Assembly: GCF_008180615.1 (NCBI RefSeq)
Contig: NZ_VTEH01000022.1
Location: forward strand, 1-64,000
DNA: 64,000 bases
Origin: Rossellomorea vietnamensis
GTDB taxonomy: Bacteria; Bacillota; Bacilli; Bacillales; Bacillaceae_B
Direction: 5' to 3'
Shown: in pieces, positions 36,340 through 45,069 of the stretch
How the letters are laid out: every line of letters starts with the position of its first letter
Numbering within the stretch: the stretch's first letter is position 1
Position numbers and translations under genes: made by a program
The notes under the pieces: model-generated
The model's database searches: none
Seen by the model: the letters and a program-made list of their open reading frames with translations, nothing else
Told to the model about the DNA's origin: nothing

Positions 36340-36851
36340 CATCCTTTGTGACAGTAAAAATAGCCTTTCACCATTGAAAAGAAACCCCAGAACAAGAAAG
36401 CTACACAAAAAAGCCTATTCTTCCAATGAAACAAACTATACAAACCATTGGGTAACTGAAATAGTTTAGAATACTGGACAATGAACTTTGACACGTTAAG
36501 AGTCAGAAGAATAAAGATAAATAACTAATAAGACTAAGGTAAGATACTGCGATCCTTTCTTAAACAATGAAAATCCCATATGAGTAACCTATCTTAAAAC
36601 CTTTCCCCCACCTAAACCCAAACTAAAAGACAAACTCCTTCTATTATAAGTAACAGGCATTGAACAGGTATCTCTCTAATTTACTCACTACACAAATGTT
36701 CTATAAAAGTCGCAGTTTTTATCCTTCTATAGATAAACAACTAAAAAACAAAGTACTATTATGGAAACTCGCCAACTGATGTCTGTCTATGTTAAGAAGA
36801 TTGACTCGAAAACCTATTTCTATAGAAATATTTTGTAATCTCGTCTCCCCC
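36340..36851. other. AT-rich gene-free stretch before the S10 promoters
   Basis: About 510 bases of AT-rich sequence hold no open reading frame with a credible start, no repeat and no clear terminator. I see nothing assignable in it. Confidence 0.6.
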
Positions 36852-36880
36852 TTGCAATCACCCATATAAATTTGTATAAT
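36852..36880 (+). promoter_or_regulatory. S10 operon promoter P1
   Basis: TTGCAA (36852-36857) and TATAAT (36875-36880) are 17 bp apart. Transcription from here would give a leader of about 195 nt before rpsJ. Confidence 0.7.
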
Positions 36881-36919
36881 TGTAAAAGTGCTCTAATCAC
36901 AAAGATATTCAAGAAAATG

Positions 36920-36948
36920 TTGCATATCTCCCGTGAATTAGTTATAAT
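36920..36948 (+). promoter_or_regulatory. S10 operon promoter P2
   Basis: TTGCAT (36920-36925) and TATAAT (36943-36948) are 17 bp apart. The start would fall near 36955, immediately before the conserved leader. Confidence 0.75.
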
Positions 36949-36954
36949 AGACAA

Positions 36955-37070
36955 TGTTGGTCTTTGACTGCGATGAAATGGAAGGTTGCTGACACACCCG
37001 GCCGCTTTGCCATGGCGAGTGTGTGGGAAATTTCCATGGAGAATGTCTATCTTAAAGTAGGCGATAAAGG
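36955..37070 (+). promoter_or_regulatory. rpsJ (S10 operon) leader
   Basis: The leader contains GGTTGCTGACACACCCGG and a matching GCGAGTGTGTG, which pair ACACAC with GTGTGT, then GGAAATTTCCATGGAG. I recall this segment as conserved upstream of rpsJ in Bacillus. It is in frame with rpsJ from ATG 36973, but the 102-aa rpsJ start downstream is the true one. Confidence 0.6.
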
Positions 37071-37080
37071 AGGGAAAATA

Positions 37081-37389
37081 ATGGCAAAACAAAAAATTCG
37101 TATCCGTTTAAAAGCGTATGATCACAGAATTCTGGATCAATCTGCAGAGAAAATTGTTGAAACAGCTAAGCGTTCTGGTGCGGCAGTGTCCGGCCCGATT
37201 CCGCTTCCGACTGAGAAGTCAATCTACACAATTCTTCGTGCGGTCCATAAGTACAAAGATTCTCGTGAGCAGTTCGAAATGCGTACGCATAAACGCTTAA
37301 TCGATATTGTTAACCCAACACCACAAACGGTTGATGCGCTAATGCGTTTAGATCTGCCATCTGGTGTCGATATTGAAATCAAATTATAA
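37081..37389 (+). CDS. rpsJ: 30S ribosomal protein S10 (NusE)
   Basis: S10 is part of the 30S head and the rRNA antitermination complex with NusB. ATG 37081 (MAKQKIRIRLKAYDHRILD; ribosome-binding site AAAGGAGGG) gives the standard 102 aa. It opens the S10-spc-alpha cluster, which runs without a clear terminator to rplQ. Confidence 0.98.
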   Translation: MAKQKIRIRLKAYDHRILDQSAEKIVETAKRSGAAVSGPIPLPTEKSIYTILRAVHKYKDSREQFEMRTHKRLIDIVNPTPQTVDALMRLDLPSGVDIEIKL

Positions 37390-37423
37390 TTACTATACAA
37401 AAACAATTCAGGAGGTGTGACTT

Positions 37424-38053
37424 ATGACCAAAGGAATCTTAGGCAGAAAGATCGGTATGACTCAAGTTTTTGCTGAAAACGGTGATCTTATCCCGGTAAC
37501 AGTTATCGAAGCAGTTGGAAACGTTGTTCTTCAAAAGAAGACTTCAGAAGTTGATGGGTACGAAGCTATCCAAATCGGTTTTGAAGACAAACGCGAAAAG
37601 CTTTCTAACAAACCGGAAAAAGGACACGTTGCTAAAGCAGAAACTGCTCCTAAGCGCTTCATCCGTGAATTCCGCGGAGTAAACTCTTCAGATTATGAAG
37701 TAGGTCAAGAAGTCAAAGTAGAAATTTTCGCAGAAGGCGATATCGTGGATGTAACAGGAATTTCAAAGGGTAAAGGTTTCCAAGGTGCTATCAAGCGTCA
37801 TAACCAATCCCGCGGACCTATGTCCCATGGTTCCCGCTACCATCGTCGTCCTGGTTCAATGGGACCTGTTGATCCAAACCGTGTATTCAAAGGTAAATTA
37901 CTTCCTGGACGCATGGGTGGAGAGCAAATCACAATCCAAAACCTTGAAATCGTCAAAGTTGATGCTGAGCGCAACTTGCTTCTAGTTAAAGGGAATGTTC
38001 CTGGACCTAAAAAAGCAATGCTTAAAGTTAAAACTGGCGTAAAAACAAAATAA
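37424..38053 (+). CDS. rplC: 50S ribosomal protein L3
   Basis: L3 is an early assembly protein whose extension reaches toward the peptidyl transferase centre. The 209-aa protein has MTKGILGRKIGMTQVF and the conserved GSRYHRRPGSMG loop. The ribosome-binding site is CAGGAGGTGTG. Confidence 0.97.
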   Translation: MTKGILGRKIGMTQVFAENGDLIPVTVIEAVGNVVLQKKTSEVDGYEAIQIGFEDKREKLSNKPEKGHVAKAETAPKRFIREFRGVNSSDYEVGQEVKVEIFAEGDIVDVTGISKGKGFQGAIKRHNQSRGPMSHGSRYHRRPGSMGPVDPNRVFKGKLLPGRMGGEQITIQNLEIVKVDAERNLLLVKGNVPGPKKAMLKVKTGVKTK

Positions 38054-38083
38054 TAAAACTTTTTTGGAAAGGAGGAAACACGA

Positions 38084-38707
38084 ATGCCGAAAGTAGCATT
38101 ATTTAACCAAAGCGGATCACAAGTTGGTGATGTAGAACTTAATGATTCAGTATTTGGTATCGAACCAAACCAAAACGTACTTTATGAAGCTGTTATCATG
38201 CAAAGAGCATCTCAGCGTCAAGGTACAAGCAAAGTTAAAGGCCGTTCTGAAGTAAGAGGCGGTGGACGTAAACCATGGCGTCAAAAAGGTACTGGACGTG
38301 CACGTCAGGGATCTATCAGATCTCCACAATGGCGCGGCGGTGGTACTGTATTTGGACCGGTTCCACGCAGCTACAGCTACAAGCTTCCTAAGAAGGTTCG
38401 TCGCTTAGCTATCAAATCTGCTCTATCTTCTAAGGTAGCAGAAGAAAACATCGTAGTATTAGAATCTCTTGTTTTTGATGCTCCAAAAACAAAAGAATTC
38501 GCTGGTGTTTTGAAAAACCTTTCTGTAAACTCTAAAACATTAGTAGTAACAGAAGGAAATGAAGATTATGTAGCACTATCAGCACGTAACATTCCTGGTG
38601 TAACAGTTGTTGCAGCTAACGGAATCAGCGTACTGGATGTTGTTGCTCATGATAAACTGATCATCACTAAAGCAGCAGTTGAAAAAGTAGAGGAGGTGCT
38701 TGCATAA
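38084..38707 (+). CDS. rplD: 50S ribosomal protein L4
   Basis: L4 lines the peptide exit tunnel. The 207-aa protein has the tunnel loop motif GGGRKPWRQKGTGRARQGS, where macrolide-resistance changes map; it reads as wild type. Its stop overlaps the rplW ATG by one base. Confidence 0.97.
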   Translation: MPKVALFNQSGSQVGDVELNDSVFGIEPNQNVLYEAVIMQRASQRQGTSKVKGRSEVRGGGRKPWRQKGTGRARQGSIRSPQWRGGGTVFGPVPRSYSYKLPKKVRRLAIKSALSSKVAEENIVVLESLVFDAPKTKEFAGVLKNLSVNSKTLVVTEGNEDYVALSARNIPGVTVVAANGISVLDVVAHDKLIITKAAVEKVEEVLA

Positions 38708-38991
38708 TGGATGCACGCGATATCATTAAGCGCCCCGTAATTACAGAACTTTCAACTGATCTAATGGCTGATAAAAAATACACTTTTGAAGTCGACACTA
38801 GAGCGAACAAAACTCAAGTGAAGGATGCAGTTGAAGTTATCTTCGGCGTTAAAGTTGCAAAAGTGAACGTTATGAATTACAAAGGCAAGTTCAAGCGTAT
38901 GGGACGTCATTCCGGCTATACGAACAAACGTCGTAAAGCAATCGTGACTCTTACAGCTGAAAGCAAAGAAATCGAATTCTTTGAAGTTTAA
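38707..38991 (+). CDS. rplW: 50S ribosomal protein L23
   Basis: L23 is the docking site for trigger factor and SRP at the tunnel exit. The 94-aa protein has IIKRPVITELS and YKGKFKRMGRHSGYT. Its start overlaps the rplD stop, so translation is coupled. Confidence 0.97.
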   Translation: MDARDIIKRPVITELSTDLMADKKYTFEVDTRANKTQVKDAVEVIFGVKVAKVNVMNYKGKFKRMGRHSGYTNKRRKAIVTLTAESKEIEFFEV

Positions 38992-39020
38992 TCCAATAAT
39001 TTAGAAGAGGAGGGAAAAAC

Positions 39021-39851
39021 ATGGCGATTAAAAAGTATAAACCAACCTCTAATGGTCGTCGCGGAATGACTACTTCTGATTTTGCAGAGATTACTACTGA
39101 CAAACCAGAAAAGTCATTGCTAGCGCCTTTACACAGAAAAGGCGGCCGTAACAACCAAGGTAAGTTAACAGTTCGTCATCAAGGCGGCGGTCATAAGCGT
39201 CAATACCGTATCATCGATTTCAAACGTGATAAAGATGGTATACCAGGACGCGTTGCTACAATCGAATATGATCCTAACCGCTCAGCAAACATTGCATTAA
39301 TCAACTATGTGGACGGAGAAAAGCGTTACATTCTTGCTCCTAAAACACTTCAAGTAGGTATGGAAGTAATGTCTGGCACTGAAGCAGATATTAAAGTAGG
39401 TAATGCATTACCACTTATCAACATCCCTGTAGGTACTGTAGTTCATAACATCGAACTTAAGCCAGGTAAAGGCGGACAATTGGTTCGTTCTGCTGGTACA
39501 TCAGCTCAGGTTCTTGGTAAAGAAGGTAAATACGTACTTGTTCGTTTAAATTCAGGTGAGGTTCGCATGATCCTTTCATCTTGCCGCGCGACTGTAGGTC
39601 AAGTAGGTAACGAACAGCACGAACTAATCAACATCGGTAAAGCAGGTCGTTCTCGCTGGTTAGGCAAACGCCCAACTGTACGTGGATCTGTAATGAACCC
39701 TAACGACCATCCACACGGTGGTGGTGAAGGACGCGCTCCTATCGGACGTAAATCACCAATGTCTCCATGGGGTAAACCAACTCTTGGATTCAAGACTCGT
39801 AAGAAGAAGAGCAAATCTGACAAATTTATTGTGCGCCGTCGCAAAAAATAA
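39021..39851 (+). CDS. rplB: 50S ribosomal protein L2
   Basis: L2 binds near the peptidyl transferase centre and bridges to the 30S subunit. The 276-aa protein has the conserved RGSVMNPNDHPHGGGEGRA motif with the functional His. AAGAGGAGGGAAA is the ribosome-binding site. Confidence 0.98.
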   Translation: MAIKKYKPTSNGRRGMTTSDFAEITTDKPEKSLLAPLHRKGGRNNQGKLTVRHQGGGHKRQYRIIDFKRDKDGIPGRVATIEYDPNRSANIALINYVDGEKRYILAPKTLQVGMEVMSGTEADIKVGNALPLINIPVGTVVHNIELKPGKGGQLVRSAGTSAQVLGKEGKYVLVRLNSGEVRMILSSCRATVGQVGNEQHELINIGKAGRSRWLGKRPTVRGSVMNPNDHPHGGGEGRAPIGRKSPMSPWGKPTLGFKTRKKKSKSDKFIVRRRKK

Positions 39852-39911
39852 CGGGATTGAACTACGGTTCACCTATAGAGCCGTAGAGCAATCACGAAGG
39901 GAGGTTCAAAC

Positions 39912-40190
39912 ATGGGTCGTAGCTTAAAAAAGGGACCTTTTGTTGATGACCATTTGATGGTTAAAATCGAGAAATTGAACGAAGGCGAAAAGAAGCAAGT
40001 TGTTAAGACTTGGTCACGCCGTTCAACAATTTTCCCGAATTTCATCGGTCATACAATCGCAGTTTATGATGGTCGTAAACATGTACCGGTATATGTTACA
40101 GAAGATATGGTAGGACACAAGCTTGGTGAATTCGCACCATCTCGTTCTTACAAAGGTCATGGAAATGATGACAAGAAAACAAGACGCTAA
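39912..40190 (+). CDS. rpsS: 30S ribosomal protein S19
   Basis: S19 pairs with S13 in the 30S head. The 92-aa protein begins MGRSLKKGPFVDDHL and contains RSTIFPNFIGHTIAVYDGRK. GAAGGGAGG lies upstream. Confidence 0.97.
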   Translation: MGRSLKKGPFVDDHLMVKIEKLNEGEKKQVVKTWSRRSTIFPNFIGHTIAVYDGRKHVPVYVTEDMVGHKLGEFAPSRSYKGHGNDDKKTRR

Positions 40191-40209
40191 TTGAGAGGAG
40201 GGTATCCTA

Positions 40210-40551
40210 ATGCAAGCTAAAGCTGTCGCTAAAACAGTTCGTATTGCTCCTCGTAAGGTACGTTTAGTGGTTGATCTAATCCGAGGTAAGCAAGTAGGCG
40301 AAGCTGTAGCGATTTTAAATCTTACTCCTAAAGCTGCTTCTCCAGTAGTTGAGAAAGTATTAAAATCTGCTATCGCTAACGCAGAACATAACTATGACAT
40401 GGACGTGAACAACTTAGTCATCTCTGATGCCTTTGTTAACGAAGGTCCAACAATGAAACGCTTCCGCCCTCGTGCGATGGGACGTGCAAGCCAAATCAAC
40501 AAACGCACAAGCCACATCACAATCGTGGTATCAGAAAAGAAGGAGGGATAA
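40210..40551 (+). CDS. rplV: 50S ribosomal protein L22
   Basis: L22 forms the tunnel constriction with L4. The 113-aa protein has RIAPRKVRLVVDLIRGK and the hairpin GPTMKRFRPRAMGRASQI, with no macrolide-resistance-type insertion visible. It lies 3 bases before rpsC. Confidence 0.97.
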   Translation: MQAKAVAKTVRIAPRKVRLVVDLIRGKQVGEAVAILNLTPKAASPVVEKVLKSAIANAEHNYDMDVNNLVISDAFVNEGPTMKRFRPRAMGRASQINKRTSHITIVVSEKKEG

Positions 40552-40554
40552 TTC

Positions 40555-41211
40555 GTGGGTCAAAAAGTACATCCAGTCGGACTGCGTGTAGGAGTTATTC
40601 GTGATTGGGAATCAAAATGGTACGCTGATAAAGATTATGCCAATCTTCTGCACGAAGACCTTAAAGTACGTGAATATATTGCGAAACGTTTAGTTGACGC
40701 TTCTGTTTCTAAAGTAGAAATCGAACGTGCGGCAAACCGCATCAATATCACAATTCATACAGCAAAACCTGGTATGGTTATCGGTAAAGGTGGTACAGAG
40801 GTTGAAGCTTTACGTAAAGCTTTGAACGAGCTTACTTCTAAGCGTGTACACATCAATATCGTTGAAATCAAGAGAGCTGACCTAGATGCCAAGCTAGTTG
40901 CAGAGAATATCGCTCGTCAATTAGAAAACCGTGTATCTTTCCGTCGTGCTCAAAAACAAACTATCCAACGTGCAATGCGCGCAGGAGCTAAGGGTATCAA
41001 AACTCAAGTATCTGGTCGTCTTGGCGGTGCAGATATCGCTCGTGCTGAACATTACAGCGAAGGAACAGTTCCACTTCATACACTTCGCGCTGACATTGAT
41101 TATGCTCATGCTGAAGCTGACACAACTTACGGTAAACTTGGTGTTAAAGTATGGATCTATCGTGGAGAGGTCCTTCCTGCTAAGAAGAAATCTGAGGAAG
41201 GAGGAAAATAA
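40555..41211 (+). CDS. rpsC: 30S ribosomal protein S3
   Basis: S3 lies at the mRNA entry tunnel and has helicase-related function. The 218-aa protein starts at GTG (MGQKVHPVGLRVGVI) and has a KH domain (GMVIGKGGTEVEALRKAL). AAGGAGGGATA is the ribosome-binding site. Confidence 0.97.
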   Translation: MGQKVHPVGLRVGVIRDWESKWYADKDYANLLHEDLKVREYIAKRLVDASVSKVEIERAANRINITIHTAKPGMVIGKGGTEVEALRKALNELTSKRVHINIVEIKRADLDAKLVAENIARQLENRVSFRRAQKQTIQRAMRAGAKGIKTQVSGRLGGADIARAEHYSEGTVPLHTLRADIDYAHAEADTTYGKLGVKVWIYRGEVLPAKKKSEEGGK

Positions 41212-41213
41212 TT

Positions 41214-41648
41214 ATGTTATTACCTAAACGCGTTAAGTATCGTCGTGAACATCGTGGTAAAATGCGTGGACGCGCAAAAGGCGGCCAAGAGGTTGCATTC
41301 GGTGAATACGGTCTTCAAGCTGTAGAAGCTTCTTGGATCACTAACCGACAAATCGAAGCTGCACGTATTGCTATGACTCGTTACATGAAACGTGGCGGTA
41401 AAGTGTGGATTAAAATTTTCCCTCATAAGCCTTACACTGCGAAACCTCTAGAAGTCCGAATGGGTTCTGGTAAAGGTGCTCCGGAAGGCTGGGTAGCAGT
41501 AGTAAAGCCTGGCAAGATCATGTTTGAAATTGCAGGTGTATCTGAAGAGGTAGCTCGTGAGGCGCTTCGTCTTGCATCACACAAACTTCCTATTAAAACT
41601 AAGTTTGTGAAACGTGAAGAAATTGGTGGTGAATCAAATGAAAAGTAA
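41214..41648 (+). CDS. rplP: 50S ribosomal protein L16
   Basis: L16 helps position tRNA in the A site. The 144-aa protein begins MLLPKRVKYRREHRGKMRG and has MTRYMKRGGKVWIKIFPHKP. Its end overlaps the rpmC start by 11 bases. Confidence 0.97.
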   Translation: MLLPKRVKYRREHRGKMRGRAKGGQEVAFGEYGLQAVEASWITNRQIEAARIAMTRYMKRGGKVWIKIFPHKPYTAKPLEVRMGSGKGAPEGWVAVVKPGKIMFEIAGVSEEVAREALRLASHKLPIKTKFVKREEIGGESNEK

Positions 41649-41841
41649 TGAAATTCGTGACCTAACCACTGCCGAAATTGACCAAAAAGTAAAATCTTTA
41701 AAAGAAGAACTATTCAACCTTCGCTTCCAGCTTGCGACAGGACAGCTTGAAAACACTGCCCGTATTCGTGAAGTACGTAAGGCGATCGCTCGTATGAAAA
41801 CTGTTATCCATGAAAGAGAGATCGGGGTTAACAATCGATAA
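41638..41841 (+). CDS. rpmC: 50S ribosomal protein L29
   Basis: L29 sits near the tunnel exit beside L23. ATG 41638 (MKSNEIRDLTTAEI) gives 67 aa; the start is inside the rplP end, with GGTGGTGAATC upstream. The coiled two-helix signature LKEELFNLRFQLATGQLEN is intact. Confidence 0.96.
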   Translation: MKSNEIRDLTTAEIDQKVKSLKEELFNLRFQLATGQLENTARIREVRKAIARMKTVIHEREIGVNNR

Positions 41842-41861
41842 ATTGAGAGGAGGTTTGCAGA

Positions 41862-42125
41862 ATGAGTGAACGCAATCAGCGTAAGGTTTACACTGGACGT
41901 GTTGTTTCCGATAAAATGGATAAAACAGTTACAGTTCTAGTTGAAACTTACAAAAAACATTCATTGTACGGCAAACGCGTAAAGTACTCTAAAAAGTTCA
42001 AGGCTCATGATGAGCAGAACGAAGCTAAAACTGGTGATGTAGTTCGTATTATGGAAACTCGCCCGCTTTCAGCTACAAAACGTTTCCGCTTACTAGAAGT
42101 AGTAGAAAAAGCAGTAATTATTTAA
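41862..42125 (+). CDS. rpsQ: 30S ribosomal protein S17
   Basis: S17 is a primary 16S-binding OB-fold protein. The 87-aa protein has RKVYTGRVVSDKMDKTVTV and a conserved C-terminal RFRLLEVVEKA. AGAGGAGGTTTG is the ribosome-binding site. Confidence 0.97.
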   Translation: MSERNQRKVYTGRVVSDKMDKTVTVLVETYKKHSLYGKRVKYSKKFKAHDEQNEAKTGDVVRIMETRPLSATKRFRLLEVVEKAVII

Positions 42126-42166
42126 TAAAAGTTCGGATATTTATTTTCCGAAGGGAGGTTACCTAG

Positions 42167-42535
42167 ATGATTCAACAAGAATCTCGTTTGAAAGTTGCCG
42201 ACAACTCTGGTGCTCGTGAAGTTTTAACTATTAAAGTACTTGGCGGATCTGGCCGTAAAACAGCTAATATCGGTGATGTTATCGTATGTACAGTAAAACA
42301 AGCAACACCAGGTGGCGTTGTTAAAAAAGGCGACGTAGTAAGAGCTGTTGTTGTTCGTACGAAGAGCGGTGTCCGCCGTGCAGACGGAACTTACATCAAG
42401 TTTGATGAAAACGCATGTGTAATTATCCGTGATGATAAAGGACCGCGTGGTACTCGTATCTTCGGACCAGTAGCACGTGAATTACGCGAAAATAACTTTA
42501 TGAAAATTGTATCTTTAGCTCCAGAAGTTCTTTAA
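42167..42535 (+). CDS. rplN: 50S ribosomal protein L14
   Basis: L14 forms an intersubunit bridge and binds the silencing factor RsfS. The 122-aa protein begins MIQQESRLKVADNSGAREV and ends RELRENNFMKIVSLAPEVL. GAAGGGAGGTTA precedes the ATG. Confidence 0.98.
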   Translation: MIQQESRLKVADNSGAREVLTIKVLGGSGRKTANIGDVIVCTVKQATPGGVVKKGDVVRAVVVRTKSGVRRADGTYIKFDENACVIIRDDKGPRGTRIFGPVARELRENNFMKIVSLAPEVL

Positions 42536-42570
42536 TAGAACCTATTGTGCGTTAAGAGGAGGTGCGACTA

Positions 42571-42882
42571 ATGCATGTAAAAAAAGGCGATAAAGTAATG
42601 GTAATCACAGGTAAAGATAAAGGTAAGACTGGTGTTGTACTAACATCACTTCCTAAAAAAGACCGTGTGATCGTAGAAGGAATCAATGTTATCAAAAAAC
42701 ATTCAAAACCTTCTCAAGCGAATCCGCAAGGCGGAATCATCAGCCAAGAGGCACCTGTTCATGTATCGAATGTTATGCTGCTTGATCCTAAGACGAATGA
42801 ACCAACTCGTATAGGATTCAAGAAGGTTGATGGTAAGAATGTACGTGTAGCAAAAAAATCTGGTGAAGTTCTAGATAAATAG
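42571..42882 (+). CDS. rplX: 50S ribosomal protein L24
   Basis: L24 starts 50S assembly. ATG 42571 (MHVKKGDKVMVITGKDKG) gives 103 aa; an earlier in-frame GTG at 42562 overlaps the ribosome-binding site AGAGGAGGTG. The KOW motif is at the N terminus. Confidence 0.96.
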   Translation: MHVKKGDKVMVITGKDKGKTGVVLTSLPKKDRVIVEGINVIKKHSKPSQANPQGGIISQEAPVHVSNVMLLDPKTNEPTRIGFKKVDGKNVRVAKKSGEVLDK

Positions 42883-42907
42883 TTTAAAGAAGAAGGGAGG
42901 TACTCAA

Positions 42908-43447
42908 ATGAACCGCCTAAAAGCAAAATTTAATGACGAAATTACTCCAGCTCTAATGAGCAAATTTAGCTATAAATCAGTAATGCAGGTGCCTAAGATC
43001 GAAAAGATCGTTCTTAACATGGGTGTCGGCGATGCTGTTTCTAATGCAAAGTCAATGGACACTGCAGTTGAAGAATTAACATTAATCACTGGTCAAAAAC
43101 CAGTCGTAACTAAAGCTAAAAAATCTATCGCAGGTTTCCGTCTTCGTGAAGGTATGCCTATCGGTGCGAAAGTAACCCTTCGCGGCGAACGCATGTATGA
43201 GTTCCTAGATAAGCTTATCTCTGTATCTCTACCTCGTGTACGTGACTTCCGCGGTATTTCTAAAAAAGCATTCGATGGTCGCGGTAACTACACTCTTGGT
43301 GTTAAAGAGCAGTTGATTTTCCCAGAGATCGATTATGATAAAGTTTCCAAAGTACGCGGAATGGATATCGTTATCGTTACTACAGCAAACTCTGATGAAG
43401 AATCACGTGAGTTATTGACACAATTCGGAATGCCATTTCAAAAGTAA
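42908..43447 (+). CDS. rplE: 50S ribosomal protein L5
   Basis: L5 binds 5S rRNA and contacts P-site tRNA. The 179-aa protein has KSIAGFRLREGMPIGAKVTL and RDFRGISKKAFDGRGNYTLG. GAAGGGAGGTA is the ribosome-binding site. Confidence 0.98.
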   Translation: MNRLKAKFNDEITPALMSKFSYKSVMQVPKIEKIVLNMGVGDAVSNAKSMDTAVEELTLITGQKPVVTKAKKSIAGFRLREGMPIGAKVTLRGERMYEFLDKLISVSLPRVRDFRGISKKAFDGRGNYTLGVKEQLIFPEIDYDKVSKVRGMDIVIVTTANSDEESRELLTQFGMPFQK

Positions 43448-43471
43448 TCTCTAAATAAGGGAGGCGAAAAT

Positions 43472-43657
43472 GTGGCTAAAAAATCAATGATCGCAAAACA
43501 AAAACGTGAACCTAAGCATCCTGTTCAAGGATACACTCGCTGTGAGCGCTGTGGCCGTCCACATTCAGTAATCCGCAAATTCAAACTTTGCCGTATCTGT
43601 TTCCGTGAACTTGCTTACAAGGGTCAAATTCCTGGCGTTAAAAAAGCTAGCTGGTAA
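43472..43657 (+). CDS. rpsN: 30S ribosomal protein S14, type Z
   Basis: The 61-aa S14 starts at GTG (MAKKSMIAKQKREPKHP) after AAGGGAGGCG. Two cysteine pairs (CERC and CRIC) mark the zinc-binding short form, not the zinc-independent paralogue seen elsewhere in Bacillus genomes. Confidence 0.96.
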   Translation: MAKKSMIAKQKREPKHPVQGYTRCERCGRPHSVIRKFKLCRICFRELAYKGQIPGVKKASW

Positions 43658-43687
43658 AACCCTATTTTGGGAAGGAGGTAAATTAAT

Positions 43688-44086
43688 ATGACATTGACAG
43701 ATCCAATTGCAGATATGCTTACTCGCATCCGTAATGCGAATATGGTACGTCACGAGAAGCTAGAAATACCTGCTTCTAACATCAAAAAAGAAATCGCAGA
43801 AATCCTTAAACGTGAAGGTTTCGTACGCGATGTGGAATTTGTTGAAGATAACAAGCAAGGTGTTATCCGCATCTTCTTAAAATACGGTTCTAACAACGAA
43901 CGTGTTATCACTGGATTAAAGCGTATCTCTAAACCAGGTCTACGCGTTTATGCAAAAGCTGATGAAGTTCCTAGAGTACTTAACGGTTTGGGTGTAGCTC
44001 TTGTTTCAACTTCTCAAGGAGTTTTAACTGATAAAGAAGCTCGTGCTCAGCAAGTCGGTGGAGAAGTACTAGGATACGTTTGGTAA
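43688..44086 (+). CDS. rpsH: 30S ribosomal protein S8
   Basis: S8 binds the central domain of 16S rRNA and can repress the spc genes. The 132-aa protein has MTLTDPIADMLTRIRNAN and the C-terminal VSTSQGVLTDKEAR. GGAAGGAGGTAA is the ribosome-binding site. Confidence 0.97.
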   Translation: MTLTDPIADMLTRIRNANMVRHEKLEIPASNIKKEIAEILKREGFVRDVEFVEDNKQGVIRIFLKYGSNNERVITGLKRISKPGLRVYAKADEVPRVLNGLGVALVSTSQGVLTDKEARAQQVGGEVLGYVW

Positions 44087-44116
44087 TATTTTTGAAATGA
44101 ATGGAGGTGCAACAGT

Positions 44117-44653
44117 ATGTCACGTGTAGGTAAAAAACCTATCGAGGTGCCAGCAGGCGTTACAATTACTACTGATGCCAATAACGTAACTGTAAAAGGT
44201 CCTAAAGGTGAATTGTCTCGTACATTCAGCCCGGATATTAATATAGAAGTCCAAGAGAACGTAGTGAACATTTCTCGCCCATCTGAATCAAAAGAACATC
44301 GTTCATTACATGGAACGACTCGTGCTTTGATCGCTAATATGGTTGAAGGTGTTTCAAAAGGCTTCGAAAGAAACCTTGAACTTATCGGTGTGGGTTACCG
44401 TGCTCAAAAACAAGGAACTAAGCTTGTATTGAACGTAGGTTACTCTCATCCAGTTGAATTCGAACCTGAGAATGGTATCGAAATCGAAGTTCCTGCTAAC
44501 ACAAAGATTTCAATCAAAGGTATCGACAAGGAGCGTGTTGGTGCGATTGCTTCCAACATCCGCGCTGTCCGTCCTCCTGAGCCTTATAAAGGCAAAGGTA
44601 TCCGTTATGAAGGCGAGTTCGTACGCCGTAAAGAAGGTAAAACAGGTAAATAA
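44117..44653 (+). CDS. rplF: 50S ribosomal protein L6
   Basis: L6 lies at the base of the L7/L12 stalk. The 178-aa protein has two repeated domains; MSRVGKKPIEVPAGV is at the N terminus and RPPEPYKGKGIRYEGE near the C terminus. ATGGAGGTGCA precedes the ATG. Confidence 0.97.
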   Translation: MSRVGKKPIEVPAGVTITTDANNVTVKGPKGELSRTFSPDINIEVQENVVNISRPSESKEHRSLHGTTRALIANMVEGVSKGFERNLELIGVGYRAQKQGTKLVLNVGYSHPVEFEPENGIEIEVPANTKISIKGIDKERVGAIASNIRAVRPPEPYKGKGIRYEGEFVRRKEGKTGK

Positions 44654-44685
44654 TGCCGCTTAGGCAGTAGAAAGGAGTGACCTTA

Positions 44686-45048
44686 ATGATCACTAAGCCA
44701 TCTAAAAACAAAACGCGTAAGAAAAGACATGCTCGTGTACGTTCTAAAATCACTGGAACAGAACAACGTCCTCGTTTAAACGTATATCGTTCAAATAAAA
44801 ACATCTACGCTCAATTGATCGATGATGTTAATGGTGTAACTTTGGCAAGTGCTTCTACTGTAGATAAAGAGATCAACCTTGACTCTACTGCAAACGTAGA
44901 TGCAGCAGCTCAAGTCGGTGAACTAATTGCTAAACGTGCAACTGAAAAAGGTTTGAAATCAGTAGTATTTGACCGTGGAGGTTACCTATACCACGGCCGC
45001 GTAAAAGCATTAGCCGATGCAGCTCGTGAAAACGGCTTAGAATTTTAA
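44686..45048 (+). CDS. rplR: 50S ribosomal protein L18
   Basis: L18 delivers 5S rRNA to the large subunit together with L5. ATG 44686 (MITKPSKNKTRKKRHARV) after AAAGGAGTGA gives 120 aa. The C-terminal DRGGYLYHGRVKALADAARE is conserved. Confidence 0.96.
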   Translation: MITKPSKNKTRKKRHARVRSKITGTEQRPRLNVYRSNKNIYAQLIDDVNGVTLASASTVDKEINLDSTANVDAAAQVGELIAKRATEKGLKSVVFDRGGYLYHGRVKALADAARENGLEF

Positions 45049-45069
45049 TAAAAAAGGAGGGACATATAG

